From Candidatus Zhuqueibacterota bacterium (GTDB taxonomy: Bacteria > Zhuqueibacterota > Zhuqueibacteria > Residuimicrobiales > Krinioviventaceae): a DNA stretch of 7,264 nucleotides. Positions 1 to 6,527 of this stretch are shown piece by piece. Where the stretch lies: contig RQOI01000519.1 in the NCBI GenBank assembly GCA_003854995.1, forward strand, positions 1 to 7,264, read 5' to 3'. The notes beneath the pieces are model-generated. The model saw only the letters and a list, made by a program, of their open reading frames with translations, did no database searches and was not told where the DNA came from. The first letter of the stretch is position 1. The number at the start of each line of letters is the position of its first letter. Position numbers and translations under genes: made by a program.

Positions 1-1514
1 ACCTTGGCGCCGATCCATTTGCCCGGTTGCGCCCCGAATTCTGCACCGAAAGGCTGAAAATTCCGGCCATCCAGACTGAAAGAAAAAGAACACACACCTG
101 GTTGCATCACATCAACTTTGAAATAGACAGTGTTGCCCTGAATCGGCAGCTGCTGATTCAGCTGTTCGGCAGCGCCCTTGTCCGCGTTATGACAGACCGC
201 TTGGACGAGGGATAATCCGCTTGCATTTTTCTCCACCGCAAGATAAGCATAATCCAGTCCCATGACGATGAGGCCCATTTTTTCGCCATCAGAGTTCGGC
301 GCGAAGGTTATTTTGGTCGTGACGCTGAAATTTGGCGCCGGGAACTTTTGCAGCAATAGATTGGGGACTGGCCATAAACTTGTCGCATCGGCCGGCGTCG
401 GTTGTGAGTGGAGCAGCAGCGCGCCATCCCGCAAATCATACCACTCACTTATTGGACTGGCGTGCCATTGCCACTGCAAACCGAGCTCTTTGTCTTCAAA
501 TTCATCTGACGTTTGCGGTATGGTGATGGGAACTGCTTTTCCAATCGCGGGCTTGGCATATTCCAGCACCGGTTCACTTATTCCATCACCATCGCTATCA
601 ATACCCATGACCGGCCAGTCGTCTTTCCAAACCATTGGCTGCAAATGGGTGATGCGGCCGTAGGGATCAAGATCCTGAAAATGGACAAACCAGCTGTCGC
701 CGTTCTCGAGCTCGACATACCCGCCCTGGTGCGGTCCGTTTATGGGCGTTTCGCCCTGCGCTAATACGATTTTGTCTTCGTACGGACCAAAAACAGTTCT
801 GGAACGCAGGACCGTCTGCCAACCGGTTGCTACGCCGCCAGCCGGCGCAAAGATATAGTAATAACCATTCATCTTGTAAAACTTGGGGCCTTCGATCGTC
901 GGGTGATTTGCATGCCCGTCAAAAACAAGCGTGCCCTCGTCCAAAAGTTTTGTCCCATCCGCACTCATTCGATTGATGTGCAAAACGCTCTTGATGCCGG
1001 CGCGACTGTTGGCAAAGGCGTGCACGAGATAGGCGCTGCCGTCATCATCCCAGAGCGGGCAGGGATCGATCCACCCTTTGGCCTTTTTGACGAGTACGGG
1101 CTGCTCCCATTCGCCAAACGGATCACTGGTTTTGACCATGAAAATGCCCTGGTCCGGATCGCCATAGTAGATCCAAAAGTGACCGTTGTGGTAGCGCAGA
1201 GATGGCGCCCAGACGCCATTGCCATGCTGCGGCAGGTCAAAATAATCATCCGGCCATGATTTGATGGCATGATTGACGATCCGCCAATTGACCAAATCTT
1301 TCGAGTGCAGAATCGGCAGAGCCGGCATACAGTTAAAACTGGATGCGGTCAGGAAAAAATCCTCCCCAACGCGGATCACATCAGGATCTGAATAGTCCGC
1401 ATAAATAATCGGATTTTTATACGAGCCATTGCCCAAATCTGGCACCCAGGATCCCGCCATCATTTGCAGAGGACAAATGACTGACAAAAAAAAGATGCTA
1501 TAATTCGTTTTCAT
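1..1514 (-). CDS. Secreted GH43 glycosidase (probable subfamily 12), C-terminus beyond left edge
   Basis: Probable exo-acting beta-xylosidase or alpha-L-arabinofuranosidase trimming hemicellulose side chains outside the cytoplasm. The frame is open for 504 codons from ATG 1512-1514 and runs off the window. The start follows AAGGA (1520-1524) with 5 nt spacing. Residues 1-20 look like a Sec signal (Lys2, then a hydrophobic run), with no clear lipobox. The five-bladed propeller shows all three GH43 acids: D43 in YSDPDVI (catalytic base), D150 in GWIDPCPLWDDDG (pKa modulator) and E208 in TIEGPKFY (general acid). The phrases ASSFNCMPALPILHSKD and DDDGSAYLVHAFA are typical of subfamily 12, as I recall it. 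D306-SDGDG resembles a calcium loop. From about residue 336 (SDEFED) a C-terminal beta-sandwich begins, as in two-domain GH43 enzymes. It is divergent from the GH27 gene. Family is secure; substrate is not. Confidence 0.93.
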   Translation of the reverse strand, partial: MKTNYSIFFLSVICPLQMMAGSWVPDLGNGSYKNPIIYADYSDPDVIRVGEDFFLTASSFNCMPALPILHSKDLVNWRIVNHAIKSWPDDYFDLPQHGNGVWAPSLRYHNGHFWIYYGDPDQGIFMVKTSDPFGEWEQPVLVKKAKGWIDPCPLWDDDGSAYLVHAFANSRAGIKSVLHINRMSADGTKLLDEGTLVFDGHANHPTIEGPKFYKMNGYYYIFAPAGGVATGWQTVLRSRTVFGPYEDKIVLAQGETPINGPHQGGYVELENGDSWFVHFQDLDPYGRITHLQPMVWKDDWPVMGIDSDGDGISEPVLEYAKPAIGKAVPITIPQTSDEFEDKELGLQWQWHASPISEWYDLRDGALLLHSQPTPADATSLWPVPNLLLQKFPAPNFSVTTKITFAPNSDGEKMGLIVMGLDYAYLAVEKNASGLSLVQAVCHNADKGAAEQLNQQLPIQGNTVYFKVDVMQPGVCSFSFSLDGRNFQPFGAEFGAQPGKWIGAK

Positions 1515-1607
1515 AGCTTTCCTTATCCTTTGAATTTTTCAGACGTCACGCGCAAGTTTCTCTACTACAAAACGAAAAGTTATTAGTGCGAAGGGCAAAG
1601 AATTCAA

Positions 1608-1682
1608 CCACCGAGCGCACAAAGAACACAGAGAAAAGCCACAAGCTCTTTCTTCCTCGGCGGTTCTCCGCGATCTCTGTGG
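1608..1682. repeat. Imperfect inverted repeat of the 'ACAGAGAACACAGAG' interspersed type
   Basis: Two arms of about 30 bases (1608-1637 and 1653-1682) start and end with CCAC/GTGG and surround a 15-base loop. The left arm contains AAGAACACAGAG and the right arm GTTCTCCGCGATCTCTG. On the minus strand several mismatches become G-U pairs, so the fold would be better as minus-strand RNA. Shorter outer complementarity (TTCAA at 1603-1607, TTGAA at 1699-1703) may extend the element. Similar CCACAGAGAACACAGAG sequences recur between genes in many environmental bacterial genomes; that is recollection, not a search. It also yields a minus-strand open frame with the familiar artefact phrase LFSVFFVRSVVEFF. 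Function is unknown. Confidence 0.55.
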
Positions 1683-1802
1683 TTTCTGTTTTTCCTTTCT
1701 TGAATGAAACGATGTCTTGATTTTTCGGCTGTGCCAAGATATCCTTTCTAGTACGCCTTTCAGAGGGCTTACCTCTCCTCTGTTGGCATAATCTGGTTGT
1801 TT

Positions 1803-1830
1803 TTGACAATAATATTAGCCATTATAAATA
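1803..1830 (+). promoter_or_regulatory. Possible sigma-70-type promoter for the GH27 gene
   Basis: A perfect TTGACA (1803-1808) is followed by TATAAA at 1823-1828 (14-bp spacing) or TAAATA at 1825-1830 (16-bp spacing). Neither combination is ideal, because the better -10 match has short spacing. The region is AT-rich and lies about 95 bases upstream of the GH27 start, leaving a sizeable 5' leader. If the organism uses a Bacteroidota-type promoter (TAnnTTTG), this call would be wrong. Confidence 0.3.
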
Positions 1831-1922
1831 GCAAACACAAAGCGAAAAAGTAGGCGTAATATAAAAACCGAGTTCATCAGCTCAACTCAATATTTTGCTC
1901 AATCCATGGAGAGGGTATTGAC

Positions 1923-3779
1923 ATGCCGAAAAAACTGCTCGTCATTGTGATTTTTTTATTATCCGTAATTCAGTGTACACAAGAGACAAAAATGGAAAAG
2001 AAGCCGCTCAACCGAGAGTTTCTGCAATGGGCGCCGACGCCGCCTATGGGTTGGAACAGCTGGGACTGCTACGGTCCTACGGTCACGGAAAAAGAGGTGA
2101 AAGCCAATGCGGATTATATGGCCGAGAATCTGAAAGAATTCGGCTGGCAGTATATCGTCGTCGATATTCGCTGGTATGTTGATAACACGAAAACACATGG
2201 CTATAATCAGATAAATCCTGTTTACAATATGGATGAATACGGAAGATTTACCCCAAGTCCGGTTCGATTTCCTTCTGCGGCGGATGGCAACGGCTTTAAA
2301 CCGTTGGCCGATTATGTTCACGGCAAGGGATTGAAATTCGGCATTCACGTCATGCGCGGCATCCCCAGAGAAGCGGTCAGAAGAAACACCCCTATAGTGG
2401 GCAGCAGCGCAACGGCTGCGGATATTTATAGCGAAGAACGGCTCTGCCGCTGGCTCGGCGACATGTACACTGTCGTCGCTGGAAGGCCAGGCGCGCAAGA
2501 GTACTATAATTCCATCTTCAATCTTTACGCCTCCTGGGGCGTCGATTTCGTCAAGATCGATGATCTGTCGACCCCGTACCACCGGGCCGAAATCGAGATG
2601 ATTCGCCAGGCTATCGATCAGACAGGCCGTCCGATTGTGCTCAGCACCTCGCCGGGCGAAACGCCCATTGAACACGCGGAACACATAAAAACGCACGCCA
2701 ACATGTGGCGCATCATCGGCGATTTCTGGGATAACTGGCCGCAATTGAAGAACGAGTTCGAGGTTTGCCATCGCTGGGCGCCCCACATTGGCGATGGTCA
2801 TTTTCCAGATGCGGACATGCTGCCGCTCGGTCGCATCGGCATCCGGGCCGAGCGCGGCGACGACCGCATGAGCGGATTCACTAGAGATGAACACTATACC
2901 CTCATGACGCTTTTCGCCATCTTTCGCTCGCCGCTCATGTTTGGCGGCGATCTACCGAGCACTGACGACTTTACCCTGTCGCTGTTGATCAACAGGGAAG
3001 TGCTGGCTGTCAATCAGAAAAGTTCCAATAACAGACAGCTCTTCCGCAAAGATGACCTCATCGCCTGGACTGCTGATGATCCGGAGACGGGCGACATCTA
3101 TCTCGCCCTGTTCAACACGCAGGAACAGGTGCAGATCGAAGAACAGAGGGCGGCGTGGACGAGTGAAATCGTCTCGGCAAAGGATCCTGCTCACAGCGTC
3201 GATGTGGAGGTGGATATCTCCGGGGCGCACAAACTCTATCTGGTCGTCTCCGATGGCGGCGACGGCAATGCCTGGGATCATGCCGACTGGATCGAGCCGA
3301 AACTGATCGGGGCGACAGGGGCTCTCTCTCTCGCCGATCTCAAATGGCGCAGCGCCACGTCCGGGTGGAATGCCGCAACCATCAACAAAAGTGTTTCCGG
3401 CCAGCCATTGATCGTAGATGAGATCACGCACTCTATCGGCATCGGCACGCACTCTCCCTCGGTCATAGAGTACGACGTCCCGCAAGGATATGACCGGTTC
3501 TCTGCCCGCGCCGGACTTGATAAAGCCTGCATCGAAAGCGGCGATGGCGCCACGGTGCGGTTTATGGTCTTTACGCAGGATCCAGCCGGACCCGAGCCGC
3601 CGGATTCGGCTTTGATTGCTGTTCAGTTCGATCAGCTCGGTTTGGCCGGGAGTGTGCAGATCAGAGATTTATGGGCTGGAAAAAACTTGGGCGTTTTCAC
3701 GGCTGAATTTGCGCCGCTCATTGCAAAACACGGCGCCGGTCTCTATCGGCTTGCAGCACAGAAAAAAGTGGAGAAATGA
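1923..3779 (+). CDS. GH27 glycosidase lipoprotein with inserted NPCBM-like domain
   Basis: Retaining GH27 enzyme, usually called alpha-galactosidase, acting on galactose-like residues in oligo- or polysaccharides. The start follows GGAGAGGG (1908-1915) with 7 nt spacing. Residues 1-17 are a lysine-hydrophobic signal ending VIQ-C18; Gln before Cys is atypical, so lipid attachment is likely but not certain. The (beta/alpha)8 barrel spans about 35-370: TPPMGWNSWD (39-48), VVDIRW (79-84), nucleophile D213 in FVKIDD, acid/base D267 in RIIGDFW, and PDADMLPLG. The first strands of the C-terminal beta-domain (GDIYLALFNTQE, 390-401) are separated from the last ones (IRDLWAGKNLGVF...HGAGLYRL) by an NPCBM-like module at about 424-553. 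At 618 residues it is longer than plain GH27. The position of the usual second substrate Asp is I82, so the exact sugar is uncertain. The next reading frame overlaps it by one base. Confidence 0.93.
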   Translation: MPKKLLVIVIFLLSVIQCTQETKMEKKPLNREFLQWAPTPPMGWNSWDCYGPTVTEKEVKANADYMAENLKEFGWQYIVVDIRWYVDNTKTHGYNQINPVYNMDEYGRFTPSPVRFPSAADGNGFKPLADYVHGKGLKFGIHVMRGIPREAVRRNTPIVGSSATAADIYSEERLCRWLGDMYTVVAGRPGAQEYYNSIFNLYASWGVDFVKIDDLSTPYHRAEIEMIRQAIDQTGRPIVLSTSPGETPIEHAEHIKTHANMWRIIGDFWDNWPQLKNEFEVCHRWAPHIGDGHFPDADMLPLGRIGIRAERGDDRMSGFTRDEHYTLMTLFAIFRSPLMFGGDLPSTDDFTLSLLINREVLAVNQKSSNNRQLFRKDDLIAWTADDPETGDIYLALFNTQEQVQIEEQRAAWTSEIVSAKDPAHSVDVEVDISGAHKLYLVVSDGGDGNAWDHADWIEPKLIGATGALSLADLKWRSATSGWNAATINKSVSGQPLIVDEITHSIGIGTHSPSVIEYDVPQGYDRFSARAGLDKACIESGDGATVRFMVFTQDPAGPEPPDSALIAVQFDQLGLAGSVQIRDLWAGKNLGVFTAEFAPLIAKHGAGLYRLAAQKKVEK

Positions 3780-4106
3780 TGCGCAGAAAAACCACCCTTT
3801 TCATTCTTGGCCTGGCGCTGTTTTCGGCGGTGGCAACAGCACAACCAAATTGGCGAGCACCTCAGGATTCCGATGAGATGATTCACCTGGCCGATATCCG
3901 CATGCGCGATGTAGTACATTCAGCTCAAACATGATCTGTCCGCGACCGTTGGCGAACCGGTCAAGATGTTCCACGCCTCAGCAGCGCTCTGGCCAAAAAC
4001 TGATGGGCAGGATAGCAATACCGTCACAGATGGCCCCTCTCTTTACACGGGCAAGACCGGCAAGCTGTACATGGTGTGGAGCAGCTATACCGACATCCCT
4101 GTCCTT
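3779..4106 (+). pseudogene. Collapsed GH43-family secreted glycosidase (internal deletion, frameshift, lost 3' end)
   Basis: The remnant starts at ATG 3779, overlapping the GH27 stop by one base, with GGAG (3770-3773) 5 nt upstream, so it was once the second gene of the operon. The first 51 codons give a signal peptide ending ATA-Q22, then RAPQDSDEMIHLADIRMRD, a known GH43 N-terminus in which D44 is the expected catalytic base. Instead of continuing 'PYI...', the frame reads VVHSAQT and stops at 3932-3934. In another frame, from about 3915, homology resumes with YIQLKHDLSATVGEPVKMF and then VTDGPSLYTGKTGKLYMVWSSY, normally much further along the fold. Homology ends near 4106, just before the convergent GH130 gene. 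The pKa-modulator and general-acid segments are absent, so no active enzyme is possible. A stretch of roughly 150 residues seems missing, judged from memory of the family. Assembly error is an alternative. Confidence 0.8.
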
Positions 4107-4124
4107 GACACCAACTGCACTGCA

Positions 4125-5111
4125 TCACCACGAATTTGTCTTGATCAAATCGATGAGATCGTCAACATAGGAAAATGCCAGGGCGACCACTGTATCGGCA
4201 GCACCGTAATAGATGGCCAATCGTCCGGTGTCGGCATCGCACAGGGCGGCGCATGGGAAAACGACATTTTGCACGTCGCCAACGCACTCATAGTATTCTC
4301 GCGGATTGAGTATATATGGCTTGGCGCGGCCGATCACTTTCCATGGCTGCTCGCGATCCAGCAACGCCGCACCGGCGCTGTAAACATAACCATTGCAGGA
4401 GAGCAGGACGCCGTGGTAAATCAGCAACCAGCCCTCGGCTGTCTCGATGGGCGTCGGACCGCCGCCGATTTTGAGATATTGCCAGGAATTGCCCATAGGT
4501 GACATGACGTGACGATGCCTGCCCCAGTAGGTCAAGTCCGGGCTTTCACTGTAATAGATGTCACCGAAAGGCGTGTGGCCGCTGTCCGAGGGACGACTGA
4601 GCATGGCAAAGTTGCCGTTTATTTTGCGGGGGAACAAGACGCCGTTGCGGTTGAAGGGCAAAAAGGCATTTTCAAGCTGATGAAAGGTCTGGAAATCATC
4701 TGACCACGCCAGTCCGATGGTCGGGCCATGATACCAGTTACACCACTGCACATAATAGCGACCGTCGATGTTGACGACGCGTGGATCATAGCCGTAGACA
4801 AAATTGCCGATTTCCGCATCGTCACATTGAAATGTCAACGGCTCTGGTTCGATCTTCCAATTGATCGCATCTGTGCTAAAGCCGCGATGCAGCTTCATCT
4901 CGCGAACCGTATTGTCGACGCGAAATACGCCGGCGAATTCGCCTTTGAACGGAATGACCGCGCTGTTAAAGATACTGTTCGAGTTGGGCAGCGCATCGCG
5001 CCGAATGACCGGATTATCGCTGTAGCGCCAGCAGACCTCGCTCGAGCCGGCGGGACGATCCTGCCAGGGTATATTCGGGAGAGAGGCTTGGCCGATAATT
5101 TTAACTTTCAT
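4125..5111 (-). CDS. GH130 beta-mannoside phosphorylase-type protein
   Basis: Likely cytoplasmic enzyme splitting beta-mannosides with inorganic phosphate to give mannose 1-phosphate. The start at 5111 (328 residues) was chosen because AAGGAG (5118-5123) lies exactly 6 nt upstream; an in-frame ATG ten codons earlier lacks such a site. There is no signal peptide. Residues match those I recall for the characterised GH130 Uhgb_MP at near-constant offsets: N49-S50, Y108-D109 (D109 the proton donor), R155-N156, R173, K214, H233, Y244 and D306. The Arg, His and Tyr set binds phosphate in phosphorylases and is missing in GH130 hydrolases, supporting phosphorolysis. Phrases such as FNRNGVLFPRKING and KIGGGPTPIETAEGWLLIYHG are family hallmarks. 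The linkage (beta-1,4 or beta-1,2; mannose or glucose acceptor) cannot be read here. It faces the GH43 remnant tail to tail, with no clear terminator between. Confidence 0.9.
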   Translation of the reverse strand: MKVKIIGQASLPNIPWQDRPAGSSEVCWRYSDNPVIRRDALPNSNSIFNSAVIPFKGEFAGVFRVDNTVREMKLHRGFSTDAINWKIEPEPLTFQCDDAEIGNFVYGYDPRVVNIDGRYYVQWCNWYHGPTIGLAWSDDFQTFHQLENAFLPFNRNGVLFPRKINGNFAMLSRPSDSGHTPFGDIYYSESPDLTYWGRHRHVMSPMGNSWQYLKIGGGPTPIETAEGWLLIYHGVLLSCNGYVYSAGAALLDREQPWKVIGRAKPYILNPREYYECVGDVQNVVFPCAALCDADTGRLAIYYGAADTVVALAFSYVDDLIDLIKTNSW

Positions 5112-5117
5112 GTGGGA

Positions 5118-5123
5118 CTCCTT
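5118..5123 (-). promoter_or_regulatory. Ribosome binding site fixing the GH130 start
   Basis: The minus strand reads AAGGAG-tcccac-ATG, a near-consensus Shine-Dalgarno sequence with 6 nt spacing to ATG 5109-5111. It favours this start over the upstream in-frame ATGs at 5141 and 5138. Confidence 0.75.
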
Positions 5124-5155
5124 GTCAATATCGTTCATCAATCAAATACAGATAT

Positions 5156-5183
5156 AAAAAGAGTTGCCGTGCTGCTGTAACTC
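5156..5183 (-). terminator. Weak Rho-independent terminator candidate after the ATPase gene
   Basis: On the minus strand GAGTT (5183-5179) can pair with AACTC (5165-5161) across a 13-base loop, directly followed by five T (5160-5156). It lies about 40 bases after the ATPase stop. The stem is only five pairs with a large loop, so it is a candidate only. If real, GH130 would need its own promoter in the short space that remains. Confidence 0.3.
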
Positions 5184-5222
5184 ATTTTGTCGGTATGGAC
5201 GTGATTTGTAAGATCTGCTTTT

Positions 5223-6386
5223 TTATGCGACATCAGCGAATAACGGATTGACCATACTATAGTTCTTGAGATCGATCATTCGGTCCTCATTGATCATGCA
5301 GGCGACAGTTGATGTCGTTTCGGCAAAATGCCGGCGGACATGCGGAAATTTCAATTTGCGGTCATCCACTCGTTCCGTTGCTTTTGCCTCAATCAATTCG
5401 AGCTGGGCACCTTTCTCGATGACGAAATCAATCTCGACGCCGTTGTTATCGCGATAGAAAAAAATATGTTGTCCCGGCACAAGTTGCCGTGTTTTTGCAT
5501 ACTCCATATAAACAAAATTTTCCCACAGTTCACCGCGATTCGGATGATTCGCCCAGGCATGAGATGAGTTGATATTTAAGAGGGCGCATACAAGTCCTTG
5601 ATCAGAAAAATAGAGTTTTGGCGCTTTGATAAGGCGTTTGCCTATGTTTGCATAATAGGGTGGCAAAAGTGATATCAGTCCAGCAGCTTCCAAAGCATTG
5701 ATCCATGTTTTAATTGTATTATTTGAGACGCCAATGCTGGTGGCCAAATCACTGTAATTCAATAATTGACCTACACGCGCAGCACACAAGCGGATAAATC
5801 TCTGAAAGTCGCGTACGTTTCTCACATTGATGATGGTCTGTAAGTCCCGTGCCAGATACGTCTGTATGTAATCGAGAAAAAAACTCTCAAATGTCAGCTG
5901 CTCATTCGCCCATAACTCTGGAAATCCACCTTGCCAAAGAAAATCGGTTAGCCGGGCACGCGGGAAAAAACCACACTCGCGCAACTCCTTCGCGCTGAGA
6001 GTTTCGAGATGCAGAATGCCAATTCTTCCTGCGAGACTCTCGCTGATGCCCTGCATGAGTGAAAACCTGCGACTGCCGGTTAAAATCCATCGCCCATACG
6101 TCTCCCTGTTTGCATCGACGACTATTTTCAACTCGCGGAACAACGACGGGGCGTTTTGGATTTCATCCAAAATAACTTGAGTGGAAAACTGACCGAGAAA
6201 TGCCGCAGGATTATTTTCCGCTTCTTCAGCATTGATGATGTAATCAAAAGTAACATAGGCTGTATCAGGAAATTCATGTCGGAGCAACGAGCTTTTTCCC
6301 GTCTGCCGTGCACCCGTCAATAGCACGACCGGACGAGATCTTGTTGCTTGAGCAATGGCCGATTTTGCTTGTCGTTCAATCCACAT
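5223..6386 (-). CDS. AAA_14/DUF4143 P-loop ATPase with PD-(D/E)xK-like C-terminus
   Basis: Member of the widespread 'ATP-binding protein, DUF4143' family, of unsettled cellular role. The 387 residues show the standard order: Walker A GARQTGKS (25-32); Walker B VILDEIQ with D74-E75; a LTGSRRF sensor-like strand; a winged-helix segment LNYSDLATSIGVSNNTIKTW (209-228, continuing to about 241); GELWENFVYMEY (285-296); and a nuclease-like core with D320 in VEIDFVI and E333-A-K335 in LIEAKAT. That spacing fits PD-(D/E)xK, although nuclease activity has not generally been shown for the family. Length and motifs look intact. The start at ATG 6384-6386 begins MWIERQ, a normal family N-terminus, but no good Shine-Dalgarno precedes it. 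The gene is visibly richer in A and T than deoC and GH27, suggesting separate acquisition. It has no evident link to the glycosidases. Confidence 0.93.
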   Translation of the reverse strand: MWIERQAKSAIAQATRSRPVVLLTGARQTGKSSLLRHEFPDTAYVTFDYIINAEEAENNPAAFLGQFSTQVILDEIQNAPSLFRELKIVVDANRETYGRWILTGSRRFSLMQGISESLAGRIGILHLETLSAKELRECGFFPRARLTDFLWQGGFPELWANEQLTFESFFLDYIQTYLARDLQTIINVRNVRDFQRFIRLCAARVGQLLNYSDLATSIGVSNNTIKTWINALEAAGLISLLPPYYANIGKRLIKAPKLYFSDQGLVCALLNINSSHAWANHPNRGELWENFVYMEYAKTRQLVPGQHIFFYRDNNGVEIDFVIEKGAQLELIEAKATERVDDRKLKFPHVRRHFAETTSTVACMINEDRMIDLKNYSMVNPLFADVA

Positions 6387-6392
6387 ATTAAG

Positions 6393-6435
6393 CTATTTTG
6401 AAGTATAAATTCAATATATCTGAATTATAAAATAG
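6393..6435. promoter_or_regulatory. Nested AT-rich inverted repeat upstream of the ATPase start
   Basis: A perfect inner palindrome AATTCA-N7-TGAATT (6408-6413, 6421-6426) sits inside outer arms CTATTTT (6393-6399) and AAAATAG (6429-6435), with unequal spacing on the two sides. It lies just upstream of the ATPase ATG and overlaps where its promoter should be (minus-strand TATACT and TATAAT-like hexamers occur here). It may be an operator or merely AT-rich symmetry. Since DUF4143 ATPases contain a winged helix, self-regulation is conceivable but unproven. Confidence 0.3.
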
Positions 6436-6486
6436 TATATTCTGGCTAAATTGCAAGTTAAATCTTGTCCACCTTGAACTCCAATT

Positions 6487-6505
6487 AAAATCAGCAGCAG
6501 GCTGA
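6487..6505 (-). terminator. Weak terminator-like hairpin downstream of deoC
   Basis: On the minus strand TCAGC-CTGCT-GCTGA (6505-6491) forms a five-pair stem and is followed by TTTT (6490-6487). It starts about 23 bases after the deoC stop, in the 141-bp gap before the ATPase gene. Position and polarity are right, but the stem is short. Confidence 0.3.
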
Positions 6506-6527
6506 CCTTCTAATGAATTAACGAATA

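Larger units (their letters stand above)
1515..1922. other. Divergent intergenic region between GH43 and GH27 genes
   Basis: No convincing gene lies in these 408 bases. From left to right it holds the GH43 ribosome binding site (AAGGA 1520-1524 on the minus strand), an imperfect inverted repeat (1608-1682), an AT-rich stretch with a possible promoter for GH27 (1803-1830), a small interrupted palindrome GAGTT-N9-AACTC (1870-1888), and the GH27 ribosome binding site GGAGAGGG (1908-1915). Both flanking glycosidases must start transcription here, so control elements for the pair should lie in this interval. I recognise no named operator. Confidence 0.7.

Noticed and set aside
1546..1809. Minus-strand open frame of 87 codons upstream of the GH43 gene
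   Set aside because: It is read through the inverted repeat and gives the low-complexity phrase LFSVFFVRSVVEFF seen in spurious predictions from this repeat type. It has no ribosome binding site or recognisable domain.
1870..1888. GAGTT-N9-AACTC as an operator for the glycosidase genes
   Set aside because: The half-sites are only five bases, there is no second copy, and they match no operator I know. It is noted in the intergenic entry only.
1959..2894. Long minus-strand open frame (311 codons) opposite the GH27 gene
   Set aside because: It is antisense to a confidently identified catalytic domain, and its translation is Arg/Ile/Asp-rich with no family resemblance. It is a shadow of GH27 codon usage.
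2952..3485. Minus-strand open frame (177 codons) opposite the GH27 C-terminal domain
   Set aside because: It is antisense to the NPCBM-like region, with no motif or start signal.
3966..4502. Plus-strand open frame of 178 codons as an independent gene
   Set aside because: Only its first 47 codons or so are GH43-like. The rest is antisense to the GH130 gene, so it is a fusion by read-through of a pseudogene tail, not a real protein.
4728..5180. Plus-strand open frame of 150 codons opposite the GH130 N-terminus
   Set aside because: It is the complement of a well-conserved GH130 sequence and has no domain of its own.
5142..5222. Remaining 3' end of the broken GH43 gene beyond GH130 (GH130 inserted within GH43)
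   Set aside because: I looked for the missing C-terminal GH43 segments on the plus strand after GH130 and found none, so simple insertion of GH130 into the gene is not supported.
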